Of a stretch of 5,246 nucleotides of DNA, positions 1 through 5,246 are shown piece after piece. Source of the stretch: Desulfobacterales bacterium S5133MH16. GTDB taxonomy: Bacteria; Desulfobacterota; Desulfobacteria; Desulfobacterales; UBA11574. The DNA lies in assembly GCA_001751005.1 (NCBI GenBank), contig MAXL01000180.1, positions 1 to 5,246 of the forward strand, in the 5' to 3' direction. The notes under the pieces are model-generated. The model was not told where the DNA came from. It did not search any database and was given only the letters and a program-made list of their open reading frames with translations. The stretch's first letter is position 1, and each line of letters begins with the position of its first letter. A program made the position numbers and the translations under genes.

Positions 1-2
1 AA

Positions 3-536
3 GAGCGGATCGAGTACTGTATCGAAAAAACCGGGCTCATCGAGCAGCAAAACGCCCGAATAAAGACCATCTCAGGGGGGCAGAAGCAGAGGGTTGGAAT
101 TGCACAGGCGCTTTTGAATGACCCCGAACTCCTGATTGTTGACGAGCCCACGGTGGGCCTTGACCCCGCCGAGAGGATCCGGTTCCGAAACCTCCTTGCC
201 GAAAACGCTAGCAATAGGCTTGTGCTCCTCTCAACTCACATCATTGAAGACGTGGAATCGGTCTGCAACCGACTGATTGTCCTGAACAGGGGGAAAATCC
301 TCTTTGACGGAAGCCCGGTGGAGCTGATTAAAAAGGCCACAGGGTATGTGGGCGTGCTTGAAGCAGGCTGTAAAGATAGCCTTGAGCTCGAAAAGGACTG
401 CATAGTGACTTCAAGGCTTATAACGGAAAGCGGAGCCCGTTACAGGGTCGTCGGAGACCGCCTGCCTCCAGGGGTAAAGCCCGTGACCCCTTCGCTTGAA
501 GACGCTTACATCTACCTGATCACACAGAGCGGGTAG
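3..536 (+). CDS. ABC-2 type transporter ATP-binding protein, 3' part
   Basis: This is the C-terminal 177 residues of an ABC ATPase that would couple ATP hydrolysis in the cytoplasm to the two membrane proteins encoded next. Seen directly: the ABC signature ISGGQKQR (SGGQ at 72-83), Walker B LLIVDEP with Asp at 141-143 and the catalytic Glu at 144-146, the D-loop GLDP just after it, and the switch His in STHIIED at 237-239. About 80 further residues end in a PSLEDAY segment, which is usual for the C-terminal extension of ABC-2 type ATPases. Walker A and the Q-loop are missing only because the gene starts before the window; family members are usually about 230-310 residues. An ATG at 114 is internal to the ABC domain and is not the start. 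The stop lies 12 bases before the peptidase-permease gene, so the two are surely co-transcribed. The family assignment is firm; the substrate cannot be read from this subunit. Confidence 0.95.
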   Translation, partial: ERIEYCIEKTGLIEQQNARIKTISGGQKQRVGIAQALLNDPELLIVDEPTVGLDPAERIRFRNLLAENASNRLVLLSTHIIEDVESVCNRLIVLNRGKILFDGSPVELIKKATGYVGVLEAGCKDSLELEKDCIVTSRLITESGARYRVVGDRLPPGVKPVTPSLEDAYIYLITQSG

Positions 537-537
537 G

Positions 538-544
538 GGTGGGG
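538..544 (+). promoter_or_regulatory. Ribosome binding site of the permease-peptidase gene
   Basis: A G-rich stretch (GGTGGGG) between the ATPase stop and the ATG at 549, four bases before the start. It resembles but does not exactly match the GGAGGTGA type of site, and it may work together with translational coupling from the ATPase gene. No better site or start lies nearby, so it supports the ATG at 549. Confidence 0.5.
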
Positions 545-548
545 TAAA

Positions 549-2849
549 ATGGTGGATAAAAGCTCTTTTTTCCCGGGATTTTACCTTCTTTTCAATGAAA
601 TCAGGCTGCTTTCCAGGTCAAAGCTGACCCTGACCACCGTATTCCTGACCGCCCTGGCTGCAGTGCTGGGGCTGAATGCTATCGATTATGCGAATGAGTA
701 CAGCCTCATGGGGCTTGCAAAAACCCCATTGACCGTGGTCCTCGGGCCCGCACAATACGCAGGCATGGCCGGCTCCCTTCTCTTTGCAGTGCTCACACTT
801 ATGCTGCTCAGCAGGGACCGCCGGCAGAAGAGCACGGTCCTTTTGGATACGGCCCGCAATCATTCCCGGCTGCTGGCATTCCGTACAGTAGCAATCCTTT
901 TCTATGGGATTATTGCAGTAATGCTGGGGGCGCTTGCCTTATATGTAGTCCAGGTTTTTGTATTGAAAATTCCCTTTGACCCCGGAGTATCTCTTTCTGC
1001 TTTACTGGTGATTACGCTTGCAGGGATATTTTTCACCGTCCTGCTTTGCAGCGGGCTCTACCTTGCCACGGAAAGTCTGGACCTTACTTTTCTCATGTAC
1101 TGTATTCTTTTTTTCATGAGTACAGGCAGCCAAAATTACCTTTTCAACTGGGTTCAGGCCCCAGCTTTGATATATTCGGATTTCGGAGGAATCCAGCCGG
1201 TTTTTAAGCTGGTTCTCTACAACCGGCTGTTCTGGAGTTTTGTTTCCATCGGAATTTTCGCGGTCGGGCTGCTGTGCAGAAGAAGATATGAATTGGGTCT
1301 GAGGAAATCTCTGAAACTCAATGCAAAACAAATTCAGGTTCCGGCCCTGATCCTGCTGCTTCTGAGCGCTTCCCTGCTAACCTATCTCAACGAACCTTAT
1401 ATTAACCCAAACGACAGCGTATTCGAAACTGAACTTACGGTAGATGAAAAGGTAAAGCTGATCCGGGTTTTCTCGGATGTCCGGTTTTTCCCTGAAGACG
1501 AGAGGCTTTCGGCAAGAGTCCTCTATGAATTCGAAAAAGAACCGGGCACGGAATACATTGATTTTATCACAAACCCGGGGCTGCATATAAATGCGGTTGC
1601 CGTAAATGGAGCCGAGGAGGAGATAGCTGGGATGGCCACCCTCCCGGCTTCCTTTGCGAAAATAAAAGGCACGGACAGGATCCGTGTGGAAGTCCCTGCA
1701 AAAGCCAGAAACGTCACGGTAGACATGAGCTACGCGGGCAAAATCATATATCCTTCTCCCGTCAGTTTTCCGGGTTACATTTCAGAGGAGAGCATATACC
1801 TGCTGGAAAACTCACACTGGATTTTCGAACCCCTGACCGCTTCGAAAGGGCTGATAGAGATTGCGGGTTTTGTTACGGCTCCGGATGACCTGGTAGTGAT
1901 TGTTCCCGGAAAACAAACAGTGGTTCTGGAAGAGCAAGGTCGGAGGACCCTAAAATACAGTGTCCTCTCTAATGGTTTTTCCCCCGGGGTCTTTGCAGGG
2001 GACTACGAGGTAAAAAAGATGCGGGCCGGCAGCGCAGAGGTCGAGTTCTATTACAGCCCGAAACATAGGGCATACATAGAGGACCTGAAAATTGAAAAAC
2101 ATATATGTAATATAGTCGTCTATTATGAAAAAAACATAGGCAGCTATCCGTATCAGGAATATCCTTTAAAAATCGTAAAAACCTCGATCTACAAGCCCGG
2201 CGGGCATTCCACCCTAAATATCGTAACGGTTTCCGAACATGTGTTTAACAGGGAAATGGACCGGGAAGTTAGAGAACGTTCAGACAGCTTTTCTCCTGAT
2301 CCCTCGTCCCCTAAAGGCGAGTCCTTTATCCAGGATATAGACCTGTTGGCTCATGAAATCGCTCACCAGTGGTGGGGGACGGGAGTCCGGGTGGAGGAAG
2401 ATTCCCCTTGGTCTTCGGAAGGGTTTGCATGTTACATGCCTTACAAATACATAACAGAAGAGTTTGGTCCCGGCACATCGGCAATTATTCCGGAAATGTG
2501 GAGAAAGAGGGTAAATTCCCTGGAAAAGAGTTATTACTATACGAATCCGGGAATGCTGGAAAACCTGCCTGAAAAGCAAAGGCAAATATATGAGATGCAA
2601 ACGCTGAAGACAGAGCTTTATGGCCAGATGCCTCTGCAGTTAATGAGGGCCGAAGAGCTGCTTGGCGAAGATCTATTTTTTGCAAGGCTATCAGAAATCT
2701 ATGCGGAGTACAAGTTCAAATCCCTCTCTTATGAAGAATTCCTGTCCTCAATGGAGCTGAGTGAAGACGACCTTGCAGGAGCCACGAGAGCGGGGGCAGA
2801 AAAGGAGACCAGAGGAATAACAGAAAAGGAGGCGTTTCTCGATGAGTAA
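549..2849 (+). CDS. ABC-2 permease fused to an outward-facing M1 family metallopeptidase
   Basis: A 766-residue fusion. The N-terminal part has about seven hydrophobic segments (roughly residues 26-44, 65-88, 110-137, 147-172, 178-192, 226-243, 262-281). The basic loops (RDRRQK near 89-94, RRRYELGLRK near 244-253) fall on the side predicted to be cytoplasmic, so the N-terminus is inside and the C-terminal 480 or so residues are outside the cell. Residues about 290-500 are beta-rich, as in the N-terminal domain of M1 enzymes. The gluzincin motif HEIAH lies at 602-606 (zinc ligands H602 and H606, general base E603), the third ligand is most likely E624 in the SSEGF segment, and Y691 aligns with the catalytic Tyr of the YxKG motif in LTA4 hydrolase. 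Two oddities: only 17 residues separate H606 from E624 (normally 18), and GGHSTLN at 551-557 stands where GxMEN is expected. The helical C-terminal domain of full M1 enzymes is absent. It is probably one half of the transporter, with the peptidase acting on the exported or membrane-associated substrate. Fold and membrane assignment are secure; substrate and activity are inferred. Confidence 0.9.
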   Translation: MVDKSSFFPGFYLLFNEIRLLSRSKLTLTTVFLTALAAVLGLNAIDYANEYSLMGLAKTPLTVVLGPAQYAGMAGSLLFAVLTLMLLSRDRRQKSTVLLDTARNHSRLLAFRTVAILFYGIIAVMLGALALYVVQVFVLKIPFDPGVSLSALLVITLAGIFFTVLLCSGLYLATESLDLTFLMYCILFFMSTGSQNYLFNWVQAPALIYSDFGGIQPVFKLVLYNRLFWSFVSIGIFAVGLLCRRRYELGLRKSLKLNAKQIQVPALILLLLSASLLTYLNEPYINPNDSVFETELTVDEKVKLIRVFSDVRFFPEDERLSARVLYEFEKEPGTEYIDFITNPGLHINAVAVNGAEEEIAGMATLPASFAKIKGTDRIRVEVPAKARNVTVDMSYAGKIIYPSPVSFPGYISEESIYLLENSHWIFEPLTASKGLIEIAGFVTAPDDLVVIVPGKQTVVLEEQGRRTLKYSVLSNGFSPGVFAGDYEVKKMRAGSAEVEFYYSPKHRAYIEDLKIEKHICNIVVYYEKNIGSYPYQEYPLKIVKTSIYKPGGHSTLNIVTVSEHVFNREMDREVRERSDSFSPDPSSPKGESFIQDIDLLAHEIAHQWWGTGVRVEEDSPWSSEGFACYMPYKYITEEFGPGTSAIIPEMWRKRVNSLEKSYYYTNPGMLENLPEKQRQIYEMQTLKTELYGQMPLQLMRAEELLGEDLFFARLSEIYAEYKFKSLSYEEFLSSMELSEDDLAGATRAGAEKETRGITEKEAFLDE
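2352..2420 (+). other. Zinc site of the M1 peptidase domain (HExxH to third-ligand Glu)
   Basis: Codons for H602, E603 and H606 (2352-2366), followed by QWWG and then E624 (2418-2420). The HEIAHQWWG string is a classic M1 signature and all three ligands plus the general base are present, so the domain is not a dead relic by this criterion. The gap of 17 residues instead of 18 before the Glu is unusual and may reflect a shortened loop. Confidence 0.8.
2826..2832 (+). promoter_or_regulatory. Ribosome binding site of the second permease gene
   Basis: AAGGAGG inside the end of the preceding gene, nine bases before the ATG at 2842. It is a near-perfect complement to the 3' end of archaeal 16S rRNA. 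It fixes the start at 2842 and explains how the overlapping gene is translated. Confidence 0.8.
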
Positions 2850-3597
2850 GCCTTCAACAAATAATTCCCCGGACCTTTTGAAGGCTTTGAAATACGAGGT
2901 CATGAGGCTGGCATACAATAAAAAATATTTTTATATGCTCCTCATAGAGTCCTTATTTGCCTCTCATATCCTGATGAGCTTTGTATCCGTGGGAAAAGAC
3001 GGGACTGCTCCTTTTTCACAATGGACGTATTCGGAATTCCTCACCTCTATAGGACCTCTCTTATCAATCATCCTTGTCCTGCTCTGCATATCCGTCTTTT
3101 CGGAAAAGGAAATTGCGGTTAGAAAGATTATCTTTTCTACGCCCCTTTCCGAATCGAAATACTATCTGCTGAAAGCCTCGGCAATCACGGCTGTTTTGGT
3201 ATTTACCGCATCCGTGCCGATTTTATTAAGTTTTGCGTATTACGCTTATTACTTTAATTTCTATGCTTATGCTGAATTCCTGCTCCCGATACTGTTATTT
3301 TTACTTCCTTCCCAGATATTTGTGCTGGGACTTGCCCTGGTGGCCGGGAGAATCAATTCCAGACTGCTTTACCTGCTTATTCCTGTGTTATTCATGGGAT
3401 TTTTAGATATGGGATTTCCTGTGTGGTTCGATCTCTTCGGGAATAATTTCCTTTCGTTGTCTCTGCGCCGGTCTCTGGGAGTCTTTGAGGGCCCAATACC
3501 CTACACGTTGCCCGAAGAGTTCCTGTACAGCAGACTGATTCTTATATTTGCGGGGGTCTCCCTGCTTGCCCTGGCCTGCAGGGGGTCTAAAAAGTGA
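2842..3597 (+). CDS. ABC-2 type transporter permease
   Basis: A 251-residue integral membrane protein with about six hydrophobic segments (roughly residues 30-50, 66-87, 111-138, 143-168, 174-191, 229-247), the standard ABC-2 layout and a typical length. Between segments two and three lies SEKEIAVRKIIFSTPLSE (87-104), matching the family pattern of an acidic/basic stretch, then a TP-[LV]-S turn and a Lys before the next helix; this region contacts the ATPase. The first permease half has a related stretch near residues 88-111, so the two proteins look like partner halves of one transporter. The gene overlaps the peptidase fusion by 8 bases and has a strong ribosome binding site, so the two products are likely made in similar amounts. 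Hydrophobic aromatics are rich around 133-144 (YYAYYFNFYAY). It has no enzyme domain. The family is clear from topology and context; direct sequence motifs are weak, as is usual for ABC-2 permeases. Confidence 0.9.
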   Translation: MSKPSTNNSPDLLKALKYEVMRLAYNKKYFYMLLIESLFASHILMSFVSVGKDGTAPFSQWTYSEFLTSIGPLLSIILVLLCISVFSEKEIAVRKIIFSTPLSESKYYLLKASAITAVLVFTASVPILLSFAYYAYYFNFYAYAEFLLPILLFLLPSQIFVLGLALVAGRINSRLLYLLIPVLFMGFLDMGFPVWFDLFGNNFLSLSLRRSLGVFEGPIPYTLPEEFLYSRLILIFAGVSLLALACRGSKK

Positions 3598-3600
3598 CAA

Positions 3601-3654
3601 TAAAAGAAAACATGGTAAAAAGGAAAGACATACTTCCCCCTACACAAACAAAAA
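3601..3654 (-). terminator. T-rich end of the convergent protease gene
   Basis: Read on the minus strand, the spacer after the protease stop has several T runs (complements of A5 at 3650-3654 and 3617-3621, and A4 runs in 3601-3610) without a hairpin. This suits archaeal intrinsic termination between converging genes, though the assignment is by composition only. Confidence 0.35.
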
Positions 3655-3673
3655 CTCTTTATTTCATTTTCTT
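3655..3673 (+). terminator. T-rich end of the transporter operon
   Basis: Pyrimidine-rich, T-dominated stretch (runs of three, three and four T) about 58 bases after the permease stop, with no hairpin. Archaeal RNA polymerase commonly stops at such tracts. It overlaps the last codons of the convergent protease gene. Confidence 0.35.
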
Positions 3674-4405
3674 CCAAAATATCATAGCAACTATGATATA
3701 AACAATACCTAAAAAAATTCCAGTCTCAGATACGAGATAGCTTGCGTATCCTTCTTTGACAGTAAGGTTATGAAATATTTCCACCGCATACAGATTATGG
3801 CTTGCATGAATAATCACACCGGGCCACAAACTTCCAGATTTTAATCTTAAAATAGTCCTTAAAAATGACACTCCAATCATTACAAGAGTAAATCCGGGTA
3901 ATGCAATCCATAAAGGCGTTCCATAACCATAAATACCTCCAATAATTGCTGGGAAATGCCAAATAGCCCAACACCCCCCTACAATTAAGGATGTAACAGC
4001 AACAGAAGATATTTTAGAAAGTTTTGGTGTTAAAAAACCACTCCAACCAATTTCTTCACCTAAAACAGCAAAAAATATCAAGGGAAACGCTAAGAGCATT
4101 TTTGAAAGTAAACCAATTATAAATGGAACTGGGAGGTCAAACCCAAGCATACTAGCCCAGTTATAATTTACCACTACATCCACGGAAATCTCTGTTAAAC
4201 CACTGATCCATAATGAACCATATGCAATAAGGGATACCACAATTGGCAAAACAAAAGCATATACTAAAAATCGGAATTTGCCTAATTCCCATCCAAAGTT
4301 ACGGATTTTATCTTTATATATCAAAGATGTTAAAATCGCTGAAATCACCGGTGTCCACATCATTATGATGATCATTGCAGTATTAACTTTAGAGATATTA
4401 AACAT
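3659..4405 (-). CDS. CPBP family intramembrane metalloprotease (N-terminus displaced by a frameshift)
   Basis: A 248-residue polytopic membrane protein of the CPBP (CAAX protease/bacteriocin-processing, Rce1-like) family, which cuts substrates within the membrane. Motifs in order: GEEIGWSGF with E117 and E118 (the EExxxR motif, but with Ser122 in place of Arg), WAIWH with W146 and H150 (the [FW]xxxH motif), and HASHN with H200 and N204 (the HxxxN motif). Hydrophobic stretches cover most of the chain. The frame is open from an ATG at 4405, but no ribosome binding site precedes it, and the same frame continues upstream through another membrane helix to a stop at 4508-4510 without a usual start codon. 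The true start is probably the ATG at 4488 in the neighbouring frame, giving 276 residues once shifted by one base. The gene is much AT-richer than the operon beside it, which suggests separate origin. Roles in archaea are mostly unknown; some relatives give self-immunity to bacteriocins. Confidence 0.85.
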   Translation of the reverse strand: MFNISKVNTAMIIIMMWTPVISAILTSLIYKDKIRNFGWELGKFRFLVYAFVLPIVVSLIAYGSLWISGLTEISVDVVVNYNWASMLGFDLPVPFIIGLLSKMLLAFPLIFFAVLGEEIGWSGFLTPKLSKISSVAVTSLIVGGCWAIWHFPAIIGGIYGYGTPLWIALPGFTLVMIGVSFLRTILRLKSGSLWPGVIIHASHNLYAVEIFHNLTVKEGYASYLVSETGIFLGIVYIIVAMIFWKKMK

Positions 4406-4488
4406 CCAAAAATATACTATTGTAGTAAGAATACTTAAAATAATTAAGAATGTGATTATTTGTTTTAAAACTTTTTTTGTGTTTTCAT
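4406..4488 (-). pseudogene. Out-of-frame N-terminal segment of the CPBP protease
   Basis: In the frame of the protease, the sequence just upstream of Met4405 encodes a basic start and a hydrophobic helix (KKVLKQIITFLIILSILTT and onward) that joins smoothly to the rest. The only ATG available, at 4488-4486, is in another frame and after seven codons hits a stop. One extra A in the A7 run (plus-strand T7 at 4472-4478) would join them into a protein starting MKTQKKVLKQIITF, 28 residues longer. This is either a real null mutation, a slippage-controlled start, or a homopolymer sequencing error. Confidence 0.65.
4472..4478 (-). repeat. Homopolymer A7 (T7 on the plus strand) at the frameshift point
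   Basis: Seven identical bases lie between the likely true ATG (4488) and the open protease frame. Runs of this length are sites of replication slippage, transcriptional slippage and sequencing error. Eight bases would restore the full reading frame. Confidence 0.8.
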
Positions 4489-4498
4489 ATAGCCACTG

Positions 4499-4504
4499 CC
4501 CCTC
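4499..4504 (-). promoter_or_regulatory. Ribosome binding site pointing to the ATG at 4488
   Basis: GAGGGG on the minus strand, ten bases before the ATG at 4488. It is the only purine-rich site ahead of the protease, and nothing comparable precedes the ATG at 4405. It is therefore the main evidence that translation starts at 4488. Confidence 0.5.
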
Positions 4505-4668
4505 AATCTAAGAAGATTGGTTGGATCTGTTGATGATGTTGTAGTTAAAATATCTGAAATCGTCTTAATCTTCCTCTGTTTTATCCTTCCTATGTCCATT
4601 ACTCACGATGACGTATATGTATTCCGGGCGTCTTTGAACTGTTACTTCAAATTATCTTATCCGTCTAA

Positions 4669-4833
4669 TCTCCTCGGCTTTTTAGAACAGAAGACGTGCA
4701 CAGCCTGAAAGACCTCCACCGCATCAGTCCGGTTCCACGATTATCGTTAGAACGATGGATCGGAATTGGGCTTGCAATCGCATTGATACTCCTTGCCGGA
4801 TGGCATGAATCAGGAATGATTATGGCTTTATAG
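4669..4833 (+). pseudogene. Short frame encoding one membrane helix, possible gene remnant
   Basis: An open frame of 54 codons between stops at 4666-4668 and 4831-4833. It reads as a polar, basic stretch (EDVHSLKDLHRISPVPRL) followed by a clear hydrophobic helix (WIGIGLAIALILLAGW) and a short tail ending SGMIMAL. There is no ATG before the helix; a GTG at 4696 would give 45 residues but has no ribosome binding site. The amino acid pattern looks like real protein rather than noise. It may be the 3' remnant of a deleted membrane-protein gene, or the detached membrane anchor of the DUF6544-like gene starting 19 bases later in the next frame. I do not recognise the sequence. Confidence 0.35.
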
Positions 4834-4840
4834 GAAGTGC

Positions 4841-4849
4841 AAAGGAAAT
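4841..4849 (+). promoter_or_regulatory. Ribosome binding site of the DUF6544-like gene
   Basis: AAAGGAAAT with GGA seven bases before the first of two tandem ATG codons (4853 and 4856). It is weak but correctly placed, and supports translation starting here even though the protein then lacks a membrane anchor. Confidence 0.45.
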
Positions 4850-4852
4850 AAA

Positions 4853-5246
4853 ATGATGAAATCGGAATTAGACAAAGACATTGAAAAACTTTTTGCATAT
4901 TCTAAAAACATTTCCGGCAAAGTTTACGCTTCAAATCAGATCAAAGACCTGCCCTTACCAGTCCAGAGGTATTTCAAGTATTCACTGAAGGAAAATCAGT
5001 CTTATGTGAGTTACGCCAGATTGCAGCATGGTGGAGAATTTAGAGCAAGTAAAAATTGGGTATCTATCAAAGGAGAAGAATATTTCACAGTGGAAAAACC
5101 AGGATTTGTCTGGTCAGGTAAAGTTCCGTCATTTTCGGTAAAAGATAGCTATATTGACGGTACGGGAAATCTTAAAGTCAAATTATTATCTCTCATAAAA
5201 ATTGTTGATGCAAAGGGAAGAGAAACCGATCAAGGTGAACTTCTCA
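4853..5246 (+). CDS. DUF6544-like protein of unknown function, 5' part
   Basis: The first 131 residues of a gene that runs out of the window. Matching what I recall of the DUF6544 (formerly DUF6920) family, it has LPLPVQRYFKYSL near 34-45, then RLQHGGEFR near 56-64, a W followed by GEEYF (near 69-78), KPGFVW (82-87), a D-x-Y-x-x-G-x-G segment (98-105) and DQGELL at the visible end. The function of the family is not known; nothing here suggests an enzyme active site. Two ATG codons in tandem at 4853 and 4856 could both start it. The start is polar (MMKSELDKDIEKLF), whereas relatives I recall carry a membrane helix just before an equivalent KELEKLF-type segment; in this frame the upstream codons (LWLYRKCKGNK) continue to a stop at 4817-4819. 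The sequence is AT-rich like the protease gene, not like the transporter. Family match moderately sure, from memory of the pattern only. Confidence 0.75.
   Translation, partial: MMKSELDKDIEKLFAYSKNISGKVYASNQIKDLPLPVQRYFKYSLKENQSYVSYARLQHGGEFRASKNWVSIKGEEYFTVEKPGFVWSGKVPSFSVKDSYIDGTGNLKVKLLSLIKIVDAKGRETDQGELL

Larger units (their letters stand above)
3594..3701 (+). pseudogene. Possible truncated start of a further operon gene (35 codons)
   Basis: A GTG at 3594 overlaps the permease stop as GTGA, an arrangement typical of translationally coupled genes. The frame runs 35 codons (reading roughly VTIKENMVKRKD at its start) and stops at 3699-3701, well inside the end of the minus-strand protease gene. 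The second half is only the antisense of that gene, so no full protein is made. It may be the stub of a lost fourth gene at the point where the composition changes, or chance. No ribosome binding site of quality is seen, and a Met codon at 3612 is no better. I would not count it as a functional gene. Confidence 0.2.
4511..4852. other. Spacer without a secure gene between divergent protease and DUF6544-like genes
   Basis: About 340 bases. Open frames on both strands are short and lack ribosome binding sites. The half nearest the protease (4511-4668) has no protein-like frame I trust; a weak TATA-like ATATTTTAA on the minus strand (about 4545-4553) could serve the protease, with a leader of about 35 bases, but it lacks a clear BRE. 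A second TATA-like element, GTATATGT, lies near 4615-4622 on the plus strand. The other half (4669-4833) contains a membrane-helix-encoding frame described separately. No tRNA, CRISPR or transposon ends were seen. Confidence 0.5.

Noticed and set aside
618..2685. Several open frames antisense to or within the fusion gene
   Set aside because: They are shadows of a clearly coding frame with conserved peptidase motifs. None has its own start signals or a protein-like pattern.
4278..4708. Two plus-strand open frames (4278-4511 and 4517-4708) as genes
   Set aside because: The first is antisense to the protease and owes its openness to AT-rich membrane codons. The second starts only at a TTG, has no ribosome binding site and shows no recognisable pattern.
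4743..4756. Perfect inverted repeat ATCGTT-AG-AACGAT
   Set aside because: The arms are only six bases with a two-base centre, it lies inside the helix-encoding frame, and there is no T run or known operator match. It is likely chance.
4827..4832. TTTATA as a TATA box for the DUF6544-like gene
   Set aside because: It sits about 21 bases before the ATG, so transcription would begin at or after the start codon, which conflicts with the ribosome binding site at 4841-4849.
4665..4898. Minus-strand open frame of 77 codons
   Set aside because: It overlaps the helix-encoding frame and the start of the DUF6544-like gene, is rich in Cys, Ser and His as shadow frames often are, and has no ribosome binding site.

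Overview
The window looks archaeal and most like Methanosarcina or a close relative. The reasons are GGAGG-type ribosome binding sites, long AT-rich spacers, T-rich gene ends without obvious hairpins, and the gene content (an ABC-2 transporter with a fused M1 peptidase, a CPBP protease, a DUF6544-type protein). This placement is inferred from style and gene families; there is no marker gene here.

Bases 3-3597 hold a compact plus-strand operon for one ABC-2 type transporter. First comes the 3' part of an ATPase gene (Walker A and Q-loop lie before the window). After 12 bases follows a 766-residue protein with a seven-helix ABC-2 membrane half joined to an outward-facing M1 (gluzincin) metallopeptidase domain. 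An 8-base overlap then leads into a 251-residue six-helix ABC-2 permease. The ATPase should drive a heterodimer of the two membrane proteins, with the peptidase domain held on the outer face of the membrane. The substrate is unknown; a peptide or protein that is cut as it is exported, or taken from the membrane, is the natural guess. The peptidase keeps HExxH, a third-ligand Glu and the catalytic Tyr. It lacks a recognisable GxMEN exopeptidase motif, and its zinc-ligand spacing is one residue short.

At about 3600 the base composition drops sharply (hand counts: 39 G+C of 60 at 121-180, 17 of 60 at 4261-4320). A convergent minus-strand CPBP-family intramembrane protease occupies 3659-4405. Its true N-terminus appears to lie further upstream, with an ATG at 4488 and a good ribosome binding site, but the two parts are separated by a one-base shift at a run of seven A (4472-4478 on the plus strand). 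This is a frameshift mutation, a slippage-controlled switch or a sequence error.

Bases 4511-4852 contain no secure gene. They hold a short open frame (4669-4833) encoding one membrane helix and then a stop, immediately before the last gene. That gene (4853 to beyond the window) is a DUF6544-like protein of unknown function that begins without the N-terminal membrane anchor I recall for relatives. The region from 3600 onward therefore looks like a mosaic with decayed reading frames, while the transporter operon looks intact and functional.
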